NCBI RefSeq assembly: GCF_014637405.1
Contig: NZ_BMEY01000029.1
Location: 1-41,670, forward strand
Length of the DNA: 41,670 bases
Direction of reading: 5' to 3'
Source of the DNA: Ornithinibacillus halotolerans
GTDB lineage: Bacteria; Bacillota; Bacilli; Bacillales; Amphibacillaceae
A model generated the notes under the pieces. It was not told the origin of the DNA and did no database searches. It was given only the letters and a program-made list of their open reading frames with translations. Numbering within the stretch: the stretch's first letter is position 1; every line of letters starts with the position of its first letter. Below are positions 1 to 9,283 of the stretch, piece after piece. Both the position numbers and the translations under genes were made by a program.

Positions 1-78
1 AATTAATAGAGGAGGAGCTCTGGTTGCCTTGAAAATTTGTGGATATATTTTTCTTATAATACGTGGTATAATTTTCAT

Positions 79-154
79 AGAAAAAGTATGCCTTTCTATT
101 TGGTTGTTTTGTTTGGCGATAAAACAACACCATAAAATAGAGCATACTTTTTCT
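79..154. terminator. Long imperfect hairpin, probable terminator
   Basis: A 13-base arm at 79-91 (AGAAAAAGTATGC) is matched exactly by its reverse complement at 142-154. The inner part (ATTTGGTTGTTTT against AAAACAAC-ACCATAAAAT) also pairs with small bulges. On the plus strand the hairpin runs into a T-rich tail (151-160), so it could end a plus-strand gene lying before the window. A small repeat element of miniature-transposon type is the alternative. Confidence 0.45.
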
Positions 155-165
155 TTTTTTGTGTA

Positions 166-303
166 TTATTTATGAATCTTCATTACATTATTATGGGTTT
201 GGGTTTTTAGGTTTTGAGCCATCGCAAAGCGATTTCGTTCTTCTTGCGCTTCAATCAGTCTCTTTAAATGCTTTAAATGATGAGAATTAAGGAAAGAATC
301 TAT
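166..303 (-). pseudogene. Possible small ORF or gene remnant, about 45 residues
   Basis: A minus-strand frame is open from a stop near 310 to the TAA at 166-168. It reads a charged, helix-like peptide with the stretches SHHLKHLKRLIEAQEERN and FAMAQNLKTQT. A GGGAGG ribosome-site-like sequence precedes it at about 306-311, but the frame has no ATG, GTG or TTG near it (ATA or ATT only); the first ATG is internal. It may be a small gene that lost its start or the tail of a decayed gene. No family is recognised. Confidence 0.25.
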
Positions 304-310
304 TCCTCCC

Positions 311-706
311 TAACTGACCAAAAATTAAATCATTATTAAGAAGAAGTAACCTATTCTAAGCTTTATTGATTGGAAGAAGGTTACTTTTTTCTTTATTTGC
401 AGAAAGAATTTAAACCTATATGTAGCATAAGTACCGTCCCCATGTTCAAACTTTTAACTGTGGACGTATCCCATTTTGTGATTGAAAAACAAGTGCAGCG
501 GACGGCGTGGTGTTTGTTGATGGGGGTAGAACGAAGGGAGTGTTTGTTGGTGGTGGAGGCCAGTATTATCTAATTTAAGTTAAAATCATAAACCCAGTTA
601 GTGTCAATTAAATGGTATGAGTCCTGTTAAGTATCGAACTCATACCATGCTAATTGCTTTATTATTGATGCCTACCTTTTTGGGTATATTTATGCTTCCC
701 TTATTG
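311..706. other. Non-coding stretch at the left end
   Basis: No convincing gene. A hairpin AAGTAACCT (344-352) / AGGTTACTT (378-386) followed by TTTT may be a plus-strand terminator. A copy of the dispersed ACCGTCCCCATG motif lies at 431-447. The open frame across 370-573 starts inside the hairpin arm, runs through that repeat and resembles no protein. Confidence 0.4.
612..648 (-). terminator. Hairpin after the ABC importer operon
   Basis: ATGGTATGAGT (612-622) pairs perfectly with ACTCATACCAT (638-648) around a 15-base loop. On the minus strand it is followed by TTTAATT. It lies 59 bases beyond the stop of the last importer gene, so it is the likely operon end. Confidence 0.6.
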
Positions 707-1720
707 CTAAAATTCATATGCGTAGTGACAAGCAACTAATTGCTTATTTACTTTACTCTCAAGTTCTGGCTCCACTTCCCGACATAAATCTGTTGCTAAC
801 GGACATCTTGTACTGAATCGGCAACCTTTTGGGGGATTTATAGGACTTGGTAAGTCGCCTTTTAAAATAATACGTTCTCTTTGGCGCTGCTCCCTTGGAT
901 TAGGTACTGGAATTGCTGATAATAGCGCTCTTGTATAAGGGTGGGCTGGATTTTCATATATATCTTTTGTATCACCCAACTCTACAATTTTGCCGAGGTA
1001 CATAACAGCTACACGATCGCTAATATGACGTACCACCGATAAATCATGAGATATAAACATATATGTTAACTGATACTCTTCTTGTAAATCTTGGAGCAAA
1101 TTAACAACTTGAGATTGCACTGATACATCTAGAGCAGATACAGGTTCATCACAAACTACAAATTTTGGATTAATGGTTAAAGCACGAGCTATTCCGATTC
1201 TTTGTCTTTGTCCTCCTGAGAACTCATGTGGATACTTGGAATAGTAATGTGTTTCTAATCCAACACGTTCTAATAAAGATTCAACTTTATCCTTTCTTTC
1301 GGCTGACGAACCAGCTTTATTTACTCTCAACGGTTCACCAACAATTTCACCTATCTTTAACTTAGGGTTCAATGAGGCGTATGGATCTTGAAAAACAATT
1401 TGCATTTGTCTTCTAAAACTTTTTAGTTTCCCATCGCTGAGATTAGTAATATCCTGACCATCAAAAACGATATTACCTGAAGTAGGTTTTTGTAGTCTTA
1501 TAATATTTCTACCCAATGTAGACTTACCACAACCTGATTCTCCAACTACCCCTATTGTTTCTCCTTCTCTTATATTGAAAGAAATCCCATCAATTGCTTT
1601 AACTTCTTGACCTGAGCTTTTAAAGAAAGATCTACTTACCGAAAAGTATTTTTTTAAATCCTTTATTTCTATTAGAGTTTTTTCATCTTCCGGAATTACT
1701 ACCTTTTCTTCAGCAAGCAA
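707..1720 (-). CDS. Peptide-type ABC transporter ATP-binding protein (OppF/DppF-like)
   Basis: Cytoplasmic ATPase subunit of a dipeptide/oligopeptide-type importer, 337 residues, a normal length for the family. Visible motifs are Walker [10 protein letters not shown] at about 60-68, the signature FSGGQ at 167-171, Walker B FVVCDE at 187-192 and the H-loop histidine at about 225. The C-terminal cysteine-containing CRFSTRCP tail is typical of OppD/OppF ATPases. The start is TTG, directly after the TAA of the preceding gene and 7 bases after AGAGGTG, so translation is probably coupled. It pairs with the OppD-like ATPase upstream. Substrate cannot be read from the ATPase; the interleaved deacylases suggest an N-acylated amino acid or peptide. 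Confidence 0.93.
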   Translation of the reverse strand: MLAEEKVVIPEDEKTLIEIKDLKKYFSVSRSFFKSSGQEVKAIDGISFNIREGETIGVVGESGCGKSTLGRNIIRLQKPTSGNIVFDGQDITNLSDGKLKSFRRQMQIVFQDPYASLNPKLKIGEIVGEPLRVNKAGSSAERKDKVESLLERVGLETHYYSKYPHEFSGGQRQRIGIARALTINPKFVVCDEPVSALDVSVQSQVVNLLQDLQEEYQLTYMFISHDLSVVRHISDRVAVMYLGKIVELGDTKDIYENPAHPYTRALLSAIPVPNPREQRQRERIILKGDLPSPINPPKGCRFSTRCPLATDLCREVEPELESKVNKQLVACHYAYEF

Positions 1721-2713
1721 TTAAATCACCTCTTTCTTTTTTAGCTCTTTATAATTCCAACATGCTACTTTCCTACTCTCATCAATTATTTCTAATGTCG
1801 GTTCCGTTTCTTTACACAAATCAGTAGCAAAAGGACAACGCGGATGAAAGCGACACCCTTTTGGCAAATTTGTAGCATTTGGAATTGTACCCTCTATAGT
1901 TTTCATTCGTTCAATTGCACCATCGACCGAGGGCATAGCTTCTAATAAACCGAGTGTATAAGGATGCAATGGTTCCTCAAAAATTTGCCATACATCTGCT
2001 TCCTCAACAACAGCACCAGCATACATAACTACGACCCGATCCGCAACATCCGCAACTACTCCAAGATCATGTGTTATAAATAGAATAGACATATTGGTAT
2101 CTTTTTTTAATTCCTTCATTACCTCTAGAACTTGGGCTTGTATCGTTACATCAAGTGCAGTTGTTGGTTCATCTGCTATAAGCAACCTTGGATTACAAGA
2201 AAGTGCCATTGCAATCATAACCCTCTGTCTCATACCACCTGATAATTGATGTGGATATTCATGAATCCTTTGTTGAGGGGATGGTATTCCAACTTTCTCT
2301 AATGCTTTAACAGCATATTTTAGTGCCTCTTTTTTACTCATCTTCCTATGATAACGCAGACCTTCTGATACTTGATCTCCAATGGTATACACAGGATTCA
2401 ACGAAGTCATAGGCTCTTGGAATATCATTGCCATTTCTTGCCCACGGATATTACGCATCTCTTTAGAAGACTTTTCTAATAGATTCTCTCCGTTTAACAA
2501 TATTTCACCTGTCTCAACAGTACTGATTTGTTTCGGTAACAATCCCATAATACTAAGTGATGTAACACTTTTTCCTGAACCGGATTCTCCAACAATACAT
2601 ACAGTTTCTCCTTGATTAATTGAAAATGTAGCGTTGCTAACTGCTGTTAATTTTCCATTTTCTGTTGAGAAAGAAACAGTTAAATCTTTTACTACAAGTG
2701 TTTCATCAGACAT
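1721..2713 (-). CDS. Peptide-type ABC transporter ATP-binding protein (OppD/DppD-like)
   Basis: Second ATPase of the same importer, about 330 residues. Walker A GESGSGKS is at 42-49, the signature LSGGM at 156-160, Walker B LLIADE at 176-181, followed by the conserved PTTALD, and the H-loop is FITHD. The C-terminal CRFHPRCPFATDLC motif marks the Opp/Dpp subfamily. A longer frame starts at 2737, but the ATG at 2713 is chosen because AAGGGGG lies 9 bases before it and it follows the previous stop by 4 bases. It is expected to form a heterodimer with the neighbouring OppF-like ATPase at the inner face of the membrane. Confidence 0.93.
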   Translation of the reverse strand: MSDETLVVKDLTVSFSTENGKLTAVSNATFSINQGETVCIVGESGSGKSVTSLSIMGLLPKQISTVETGEILLNGENLLEKSSKEMRNIRGQEMAMIFQEPMTSLNPVYTIGDQVSEGLRYHRKMSKKEALKYAVKALEKVGIPSPQQRIHEYPHQLSGGMRQRVMIAMALSCNPRLLIADEPTTALDVTIQAQVLEVMKELKKDTNMSILFITHDLGVVADVADRVVVMYAGAVVEEADVWQIFEEPLHPYTLGLLEAMPSVDGAIERMKTIEGTIPNATNLPKGCRFHPRCPFATDLCKETEPTLEIIDESRKVACWNYKELKKKEVI

Positions 2714-2717
2714 AGGA

Positions 2718-3692
2718 TTATTTCCCCCTTGATTCAATCGGCATGGACTCTGTAATTAATTGTCCTGGTTCAGTTGGCCAATAGCGGTGACCAAGTGCTG
2801 CAATATATGAATTATCTTCAGGACAATATATTTCCTCCACAACCTTCCCAAATAGGTTCATAATTGATCCAATTTTATCACCTTTATTTAGAATATCTCC
2901 AACATTGCACTCTGGAACGAATAACCCACCTTCTTTTGTAAAAACAAAGGAGGCATTCCCAACAATCAAATATTCATCCAGTTTCGGTGGTTCACCAGGA
3001 ATCATTTCATAAGCTTGCATAGCGTACTTGATGGATTTCTTAAAAAGCTCTTCATGTTGTTCCGTTACGTTTCCGCCACCACATTCAACAGTAACAGTAG
3101 GGATGTTTAAATCCATCACACTTGCAGTGATAGTACCTCCAGTTCCTGATTCTCCTTCAGAGCGCCAAATAAATTTCGACCCTAATTTCTTTGCTAAATC
3201 CATTGATTTTAAAGCTGTTTCCGTTTTATCATCATCAATAATGACATAGTATGGTACCTCTGCTCCGATTCCACCTGAATGGAAATCAAGAACCACATCT
3301 GCCGTTTCACGGATAACTTGAATTAACTCATAAGCTAATCTATGACTATATGAACCGTTTGGGTCTCCAGGAAAAATACGATTTAAGTTGGCACCGTCTA
3401 ACGGCGAAATGCGATTCCTATCTTTAAAAGAAGGAAGATTGACAACTGGAACCCCAACAAATGTTCCTTTTAAACTATTAGTATCTAACTCTTGAAAGTA
3501 CCGAATAATAGAAGCCGCACCACCATACTCTTCACCATGGATACAGCCATGCACCCATAGAGTTGGTCCATCTTCTTGTCCTGCAGCTACTAATACAGGG
3601 ATGAGAAATGGACTGCCATCTGTATCTGTCCCTACTTGAATATACCCTTTCTTTTTTTCACCCTTTATAACTTCAACTGTACCAACTTTCAT
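2718..3692 (-). CDS. Succinylglutamate desuccinylase/aspartoacylase-family zinc hydrolase (paralogue 1)
   Basis: M14-like zinc amidohydrolase of 324 residues that should remove an acyl group from an N-acylated amino acid or related amine. The zinc site is visible: HGEE gives H52 and E55, and DFHSGG gives the third ligand H138. The PLDGANLNRIFPGDPNG segment (97-113) is the substrate-arginine region of the family, and the VTVECGGG strand probably holds the general-base glutamate. The ATG follows AGGAGG with good spacing. It sits inside the importer operon between the lipoprotein and ATPase genes, next to paralogue 2. DoeB (ectoine breakdown) and AstE belong to the same superfamily, but the exact substrate is not decidable here. 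Confidence 0.85.
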   Translation of the reverse strand: MKVGTVEVIKGEKKKGYIQVGTDTDGSPFLIPVLVAAGQEDGPTLWVHGCIHGEEYGGAASIIRYFQELDTNSLKGTFVGVPVVNLPSFKDRNRISPLDGANLNRIFPGDPNGSYSHRLAYELIQVIRETADVVLDFHSGGIGAEVPYYVIIDDDKTETALKSMDLAKKLGSKFIWRSEGESGTGGTITASVMDLNIPTVTVECGGGNVTEQHEELFKKSIKYAMQAYEMIPGEPPKLDEYLIVGNASFVFTKEGGLFVPECNVGDILNKGDKIGSIMNLFGKVVEEIYCPEDNSYIAALGHRYWPTEPGQLITESMPIESRGK

Positions 3693-3721
3693 TAATTGAA
3701 TACCTCCTAATGATAATTTTC

Positions 3722-3752
3722 GGGAAATCTAGTAATAAACACTAGATTTCCC
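3722..3752. other. Intercistronic stem-loop
   Basis: GGGAAATCTAGT (3722-3733) and ACTAGATTTCCC (3741-3752) form a perfect 12-bp stem with a 7-base loop between the two deacylase genes. Neither strand has a U-run after it, so it is more likely an mRNA processing or stability element than a terminator. Confidence 0.55.
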
Positions 3753-3777
3753 TTCCATCTTTAAGTAGACTAACAGT

Positions 3778-4737
3778 TTAAGAATATGTTTCTGCTATTA
3801 GTCTCCCCATCTCAGTTGGCCAATAGCGATGGCCAGTAGCAGCTAGAAAAGAATTGTCTTCCTTACAACGAATTTCTTCTAGTACTTCACCATGTAAATT
3901 AATAATCGTACCAATTAAGTCACCCTTATTTAATTTCGAACCAGCTTCACAAGCAGGAACAAACAATCCACCAGCAGGCGAGAATATAAAATCACCTTTT
4001 GTATATACTTCATATTCGTCAAATTCAACTGGGTCCCCATCTAACATCTCTAATGCTTTCATTCCATTTTTAATCGACGTTTTAAATAGTTCCTCGTGTT
4101 CTTCCGTGACTACTCCGCCACCAACCTCTACGGTAACCGTTGGAATGCCAGCATTCATCACATAGTCTGTAACCGTCCCATTAACAGAGTTGGTTGAATC
4201 GGTTACCCATACAATCTTTGTTCCCATACGTTCAGATAACCAGCGGGATTTCTTGGCAGCTTCACTATCTCCACCTTTACAAATTGTAAAAAATGGGCAA
4301 TAAAGAGCAATTCCTCCTGAATGTAAATCAAATAGGTAATCTGCATGATTAATGATCAATTCTTGTATTTTATCAGCCAACCTCAAACTATACGTACCAT
4401 TTGGATCTCCTGGAAATACACGATTTAAATTTGCGCCATCCAATGGAGAAATGCGACTACGGTCTTTATAAGATGGTAGATTCACAACTGGGACCCCAAT
4501 AAATGTTCCTTTTAGACTATCTACATTTAACTCCTGAAAAAAGCGAATGATAGATGCAGCACCCCCAAATTCATCTCCATGGATACAACCTTGCACCCAA
4601 ACAACTGGTCCATCTTCCTTTCCCGTGGCTATTAGAACAGGGATTTGAAACGGTGAACCATCTATATCACTTCCAAATTGTATATATCCCTCTGTCTTTT
4701 CCCCAGGTAGAATTTGCGCTGTTCCAATTTTATTCAT
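3778..4737 (-). CDS. Succinylglutamate desuccinylase/aspartoacylase-family zinc hydrolase (paralogue 2)
   Basis: Close paralogue of the neighbouring gene, 319 residues. Zinc ligands are H53 and E56 in CIHGDEFGG and the histidine of DLHSGG; the LDGANLNRVFPGDPNG block and VTVEVGGG strand are present. The ATG follows AGGAGG. The C-terminal half keeps the family's beta-rich cap, with EEIRCKEDNSFLAATGHRYWP matching the other two copies. Differences in the pocket region (ALYCPFFTICKGGD in place of the EVPYYVIIDDD type in paralogue 1) suggest another acyl or amino-acid preference. Same operon as the importer. Confidence 0.85.
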   Translation of the reverse strand: MNKIGTAQILPGEKTEGYIQFGSDIDGSPFQIPVLIATGKEDGPVVWVQGCIHGDEFGGAASIIRFFQELNVDSLKGTFIGVPVVNLPSYKDRSRISPLDGANLNRVFPGDPNGTYSLRLADKIQELIINHADYLFDLHSGGIALYCPFFTICKGGDSEAAKKSRWLSERMGTKIVWVTDSTNSVNGTVTDYVMNAGIPTVTVEVGGGVVTEEHEELFKTSIKNGMKALEMLDGDPVEFDEYEVYTKGDFIFSPAGGLFVPACEAGSKLNKGDLIGTIINLHGEVLEEIRCKEDNSFLAATGHRYWPTEMGRLIAETYS

Positions 4738-4754
4738 ATTTCTCCTCCTATCAG

Positions 4755-6299
4755 TTATTTTTTGTAAAATGCATCCCGTACGATGATGTACTCATCTAAT
4801 CGCGGGGCAAACCCTTGTACTCCTTTTCTTACCCCTACCATATGAGGTTCATAATATAGAGGGAAAGTTGGTTTTTCTTCATATAATATCTTTTGTATTT
4901 GCTTAAATAACTCTATTGCTTCTTCATCATCCATGGTTTTAATTGCTTCATCCATCAAAGCATCTACTTCTGAATTGGAGTATCCACCTTCTGCAGTATC
5001 AGAGTAATAATATCCTTTCCAATGTGTTAGTGGGTCAATTGTCAAGTCAGCAACACCAATGTAATAAATGTCATATGCCAATTCATCCATCTTTGGAACG
5101 TAGGAACTAAACTCTAGCGTTTCAAGTTCAACATTTATTCCTGCAGCTTCTAGCATCCCTGCTGTTGCTTCGACTATTTGTTGGTCCATTGCATAACGGC
5201 CGACAGGTCCACCCATTTTTATCACTGAACCATCATAACCAATTTCATCTAGTAAAGCTTTGGCCTTTTCAACATCTGCTTCTGGAATTGATAAACTATC
5301 CTCGAATCCAATAGTACCTGGTGGGGAAACCGATGAACCAGCAATAGTATTTCCACCAAGGATGTTATCTACTAGTGCTTGTCGATCAATTGCTAAAGAG
5401 ATTGCATCTCTAAATTCTTGCTTAGCCATCCATTCATTGGCGTAATTAGCAACAAACATGTTAACACGTAATGTTTCAGTAATGTGCATTTCTAGATTCG
5501 GATCATCAGATACTGTATTTACTTTATCCGCTGAAATATTTTCTGCAATGTGTATGTCTCCTCGCTGAAGAGCTGCTAAACGGACAGCATTCTCAGGCAT
5601 GATACGAAACTCAATATTCTCTGTCACACCTTTTTCTCCCCAATAATCGTCAAATCTAGTTAGCTTAACATTATTATTAGCAACATACTCTACAACCTGA
5701 TAAGGACCTGTCCCTACAGGCTCTACATTAAAACGATCCCCTAAATCTTTCACCGCATTTGGTTCTACTATAGGAACTTGAGTCAAAGAACTAAGCAATC
5801 CACGAGTAGGTGTTTTCGTTTTAATGTAAAGAACATAGTCACCTTCTGTTGTAATTTCATCGATTTCACTCAACCATATGGTCATTGGTGTATTAAATGA
5901 AGGATCCAGTATAGATTCAAAGGTAAATTTAACTGATTCAGCAGTTAAAGGCTCTCCATTATGGAATGTAACACCTTCTCTTATAGTAAACTTCCAAGTT
6001 AAATCATCCACGTTTTCAAAGGACTCTGCTAATATACCTTCAATTGATACTTTTCCATCTTCTATTTTTCTAAACACTAGCGGCTCAAAAATATGAGAGT
6101 TAATACTATACCCTGGTCCTGACCATGTTTTACGAGGATCGAGCGATGTAGGGTCTGCACCAGTACCAACAATTAGCGTGTCTGTTGCAGCAGTCTCTCC
6201 TCCATTAGAATCATTGGAATTAGATTCATCACCACATGCAACTAATAGTACTGCAAGTAATAGGGAAAAAATAAACGGAATAAATAATTTTTTCTTCAT
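4755..6299 (-). CDS. Solute-binding lipoprotein of a dipeptide-type ABC importer (family 5)
   Basis: Extracellular substrate-binding protein, about 514 residues. It begins with a lysine-rich n-region, a hydrophobic segment and a lipobox LVAC with the anchor C22, then a Ser/Asn-rich linker. Family-5 (DppA/OppA) hallmarks are visible: LDPRKTWSGPG near the N-terminus, EGVTFHNGEPLTAESVKFTFE, and VEPVGTGPYQVVEYV. A longer frame reaches 6329, but the ATG at 6299 has AGGAGG 7 bases upstream and gives a proper signal peptide. It delivers ligand to the two permeases coded just upstream. Confidence 0.93.
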   Translation of the reverse strand: MKKKLFIPFIFSLLLAVLLVACGDESNSNDSNGGETAATDTLIVGTGADPTSLDPRKTWSGPGYSINSHIFEPLVFRKIEDGKVSIEGILAESFENVDDLTWKFTIREGVTFHNGEPLTAESVKFTFESILDPSFNTPMTIWLSEIDEITTEGDYVLYIKTKTPTRGLLSSLTQVPIVEPNAVKDLGDRFNVEPVGTGPYQVVEYVANNNVKLTRFDDYWGEKGVTENIEFRIMPENAVRLAALQRGDIHIAENISADKVNTVSDDPNLEMHITETLRVNMFVANYANEWMAKQEFRDAISLAIDRQALVDNILGGNTIAGSSVSPPGTIGFEDSLSIPEADVEKAKALLDEIGYDGSVIKMGGPVGRYAMDQQIVEATAGMLEAAGINVELETLEFSSYVPKMDELAYDIYYIGVADLTIDPLTHWKGYYYSDTAEGGYSNSEVDALMDEAIKTMDDEEAIELFKQIQKILYEEKPTFPLYYEPHMVGVRKGVQGFAPRLDEYIIVRDAFYKK

Positions 6300-6411
6300 A
6301 GAAATACCTCCTCGTTTATATTTATTCAAAACAAAAGTCGTTACTCTACCCCACGCCCCCTCTTTCGTAAAGTTTACTTGCTATATATCTTTATATTGCA
6401 ACTATAATTAA

Positions 6412-7251
6412 TCATTTTGGATCGAGTACATCTCGTAACCCATCACCAAACAAATTAGCACTTAATGCAACGACCATTAACATTAATCCAGGAAAGATTG
6501 CAATCCACCATGCGTCAGTCATATATTCTCTTCCATCTGCTAACATGCCTCCCCATGTAGGAATACTAGATGGTACTCCTAATCCCAAGAAGCTTAAGGA
6601 GGATTCTGCTATGATTAACGTGGCAACTTGAAAACTTGCCACAACGATAAATGGTGAAATAATATTTGGTAAAATGTGTCTCGTCAGTATAGAAACAGTG
6701 TTTGTCCCTGCCGCTTTTGTTGCTTCGATGTATTCCAAATTTTTTATTGATAATACGGAGCTTCTAACTACCCTTGCATAACTTATCCAACTTGTAATCG
6801 AAAGAACTAGTACAATATTGATTATGCTTGGTCCTAATACTGCTACCATAGTAAGAGCAAGTAGAATAAAGGGAAATGCTAGCTGAATATCTACTAATCT
6901 CATTAAAAGATTATCAACACGTCCACCAATATAGCCTGAAACGAGACCAACAATTAGTCCTATTAATCCTCCTATAAATACAGCTCCTAATGCTACCATG
7001 ATAGAAATACGTGACCCATAAATTAAACGACTTAAAACATCTCTCCCTAATTGATCCGTTCCTAAAAGGTGAACTAAACCTTCTGCATTTTCCCAACCAG
7101 GTGGCATAAGACGTGCTGTTATATTCTGGGTGTTTGGATCCATGGGCGCCAGTACTGGTGCTAGTATCGCTACAATGATAGCTATGATGAGCAAAAGAAA
7201 CCCAACTAGAACAGTCTTTCTTCTGGCCAATCTTCTTAAGAACAATCTCAT
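6412..7251 (-). CDS. Peptide-type ABC transporter permease (DppC-like)
   Basis: Inner-membrane permease of 279 residues with an N-terminal membrane segment, the DppC-type loop (LGTDQLGRDVLSRLIYG) and several further membrane helices. The EAA loop that contacts the ATPases is visible as EATKAAGTN followed by ILPNIISP. ATG is preceded by AGAGGAGG at about 10 bases. It lies 16 bases after the DppB-like gene, so both are probably translated from one mRNA and form the channel heterodimer. Confidence 0.92.
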   Translation of the reverse strand: MRLFLRRLARRKTVLVGFLLLIIAIIVAILAPVLAPMDPNTQNITARLMPPGWENAEGLVHLLGTDQLGRDVLSRLIYGSRISIMVALGAVFIGGLIGLIVGLVSGYIGGRVDNLLMRLVDIQLAFPFILLALTMVAVLGPSIINIVLVLSITSWISYARVVRSSVLSIKNLEYIEATKAAGTNTVSILTRHILPNIISPFIVVASFQVATLIIAESSLSFLGLGVPSSIPTWGGMLADGREYMTDAWWIAIFPGLMLMVVALSANLFGDGLRDVLDPK

Positions 7252-7267
7252 TACACCACTACCTCCT

Positions 7268-8191
7268 CTATGAATCTACTACAATTCTTCTATCAATAAT
7301 TACGTACAGAATATCAATAATAAGGTTGATTAGCACAAACACAATCGCAGCAATAATGATGAGTGACTGAATCATTGGGTAATCTCGAAATTGTATAGAT
7401 TGTACTGTAAGGAACCCTAAGCCTGGCCATGAGAAAATAAATTCTGTGATAATAGCTCCACCTAACAATTGCCCTGTCTGCAAGCCTATCATCGTAATGG
7501 TAGGAATTAATGAATTTTTCAATACATGTTTAAACATTACAATCCTACCTGGTAAACCTTTTGCATGTGCAGTTCGTATGTAATCATTGCTCAATACATC
7601 TAATGTACTTGAACGCATTAACCTAGCTATTAATGCAAGTTGGTAAACTGCTAAAGTAAAAGCAGGCAAGATAACGTGTGCACCTGTTCCATAACCTGAA
7701 GTTGGTAGGAGATTTAATTGTACAGCGATGAATAATATTAACATCATACCTAGCCAGTAACTTGGTACAGATTGCCCTAATAGTGCTAGCACACTAACAA
7801 CACTATCTATGAAGGTATTTTTTCGTGATGCAGCTATTAAGCCCAATGGAATCCCTATTACAATAGCAATTATCATAGCCCAGAAAACAAGATACATAGT
7901 TGCAGGTAAGTGAGAAAGAATCAATTCCATTGATGGAAGGCCCCTACTGATTGAATCCCCAAAGTCAAAGGTTAACATTTGCTTAATATACTCTAAGTAT
8001 TGAAGAATAATAGGTTCATTTAATCCCATCTCTTCACGCATTTGTTCAATTTCTGCTTCTGTAGCGTTTTCTGATAACATCATTGAAGCTGGGTCTCCCG
8101 GAATAATCCTTAATAAGACAAAAGCTATGGCGGAAGCACCTATTAATACAATGAAGGCTTGTAATACCCTACGGACAATAAATCTCCCCAA
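7268..8191 (-). CDS. Peptide-type ABC transporter permease (DppB-like)
   Basis: First gene of the importer operon, about 307 residues, about six membrane helices. The N-terminus GRFIVRRVLQAF is typical of DppB/OppB, and the EAA loop RTAHAKGLPG lies before LIPTITM. A GTG at 8200 would add three residues but overlaps the ribosome site. I prefer the TTG at 8191, with GAGGTG 6 bases upstream, which gives the usual family N-terminus. A sigma-A-like promoter lies about 80 bases upstream. Confidence 0.92.
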   Translation of the reverse strand: MGRFIVRRVLQAFIVLIGASAIAFVLLRIIPGDPASMMLSENATEAEIEQMREEMGLNEPIILQYLEYIKQMLTFDFGDSISRGLPSMELILSHLPATMYLVFWAMIIAIVIGIPLGLIAASRKNTFIDSVVSVLALLGQSVPSYWLGMMLILFIAVQLNLLPTSGYGTGAHVILPAFTLAVYQLALIARLMRSSTLDVLSNDYIRTAHAKGLPGRIVMFKHVLKNSLIPTITMIGLQTGQLLGGAIITEFIFSWPGLGFLTVQSIQFRDYPMIQSLIIIAAIVFVLINLIIDILYVIIDRRIVVDS

Positions 8192-8246
8192 CTTGTTCAC
8201 CTCGATTAAATAGTTTTAGTATTATTTAATTATTTTCAATAAAATT

Positions 8247-8310
8247 AAGTAATACTTGATTTTTATGATAATTTTTAATAAATATTACACTATATTATTT
8301 TAAATTGCAA
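8247..8310 (-). promoter_or_regulatory. Promoter of the importer operon with a possible operator
   Basis: On the minus strand, TTGCAA (8305-8310) and TAATAT (8282-8287) are separated by exactly 17 bases. About 20 bases past the predicted start point lies AAGTAATACTT (8247-8257), an almost palindromic site. A very similar sequence (AAATAATACTT, 9187-9197) lies upstream of the XRE-cupin gene. The shared site may be that regulator's operator; this is inference from position only. Confidence 0.5.
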
Positions 8311-8441
8311 GTATATTTTAAATATTTATTAAAAAACAATTTTAAAGAATATATAATACATATTAGATTAGAAAGTTGATTTTGCTTTCTATATTTTACC
8401 TTTCTACAATCCTTGCTTTAATTATTATTAGAAATAAAAAA

Positions 8442-8467
8442 AGAGCCTCAATCTAACTTGAGGCTCT
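8442..8467 (-). terminator. Terminator of the XRE-cupin gene
   Basis: AGAGCCTCA (8442-8450) pairs with TGAGGCTCT (8459-8467); on the minus strand the stem is followed by seven T. It begins 3 bases after the stop of the regulator gene. Confidence 0.85.
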
Positions 8468-8469
8468 CT

Positions 8470-9036
8470 CTACTCTTGTTTCTGGTCTGTATTTATAATT
8501 GGAGGACTAGCCGCCCATAGAGTAACTGCTCTGGCATTTGATTCATTTACCCATCCGTGTGGAAGACTACCTGGGAAATATATACTATCACCTGCTTCTA
8601 CTTCATAGGACTCATCCCCAAGTAATAACGTTAACTCTCCTTCTAGAATGTACCCTACTTCCTCTGTCTCATTAACATATAGTTGATCACTACGACCACC
8701 TGGTTCAATGATAATCATATGCATTTCAATATCTTTTTTAATATGACTTGGACTTAATAAATAAACTTCTGACTTTTCAGAAGGACTATGAAGTTTTATT
8801 CTATCACCTTTTTTAACAATAAAATCTTCCCTTTGCTGAGTTGGTTCCTCAAAAAAACTAACTAATGGAACCCGTAAGACTTCACTAATCTTTTTTAAAG
8901 TATTTATCGATGGATTAGCAACATCTCTCTCTATTTGACTGATAAAACTTGGTGTACAGTTTGATAGCTCTGCTAACTCTTTTAATGACATATTTTTTTC
9001 AGTTCTTAATTCCCGAATTTTAATACCAATATTCAC
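8470..9036 (-). CDS. XRE-family regulator with C-terminal cupin domain
   Basis: DNA-binding regulator of 188 residues. Residues 5-60 form the XRE helix-turn-helix (LKELAELSNCTPSFISQIER, then a second helical segment). Residues 105-175 form a small cupin fold (IIIEPGGRSD, EEVGYILEGELTLLLG, AGDSIYFPGSLPHGW), which in this family binds the small-molecule effector. The architecture matches PuuR-type regulators that control amine or amino-acid catabolism. It sits between the importer operon and the third deacylase, transcribed the same way, with its own terminator, so it probably senses the imported compound or its product. Confidence 0.88.
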   Translation of the reverse strand: MNIGIKIRELRTEKNMSLKELAELSNCTPSFISQIERDVANPSINTLKKISEVLRVPLVSFFEEPTQQREDFIVKKGDRIKLHSPSEKSEVYLLSPSHIKKDIEMHMIIIEPGGRSDQLYVNETEEVGYILEGELTLLLGDESYEVEAGDSIYFPGSLPHGWVNESNARAVTLWAASPPIINTDQKQE

Positions 9037-9219
9037 AATAAACTACCATCCCTTTCACTTACTTTACCCATATTACTCTCTTGTTTTTCTCTCTAAACCA
9101 TTTATTATTTAATAACACTTTAATTTTAACACTAATTTTATAAAAATAAATAATTATTAATTTTTTTAGAATTTGATTTTATTATTAAATAATACTTAAA
9201 CATTTGCATGGTAAAAAAT

Positions 9220-9263
9220 AAGTGCTTGTAATTCACCTATTTAAAGGTAACTTACAAGCACTT
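9220..9263 (-). terminator. Terminator of the third deacylase gene
   Basis: AAGTGCTTGTAA (9220-9231) pairs perfectly with TTACAAGCACTT (9252-9263). On the minus strand it is followed by ATTTTTTACC. Confidence 0.85.
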
Positions 9264-9283
9264 TATAGAAAGGGGAGATGCGA

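Noticed and set aside
370-573. 67-residue plus-strand open frame at the left end
   Set aside because: It starts in a hairpin arm, lacks a clear ribosome site, runs through a dispersed repeat and has no protein-like pattern.
3722-3752. Terminator splitting the importer operon
   Set aside because: The hairpin is perfect but no T-run follows on either strand, so transcription probably continues.
8201-8440. Riboswitch or T-box leader before the importer operon
   Set aside because: The region is AT-rich with a plain promoter; no conserved leader structure or terminator/antiterminator pair is visible.
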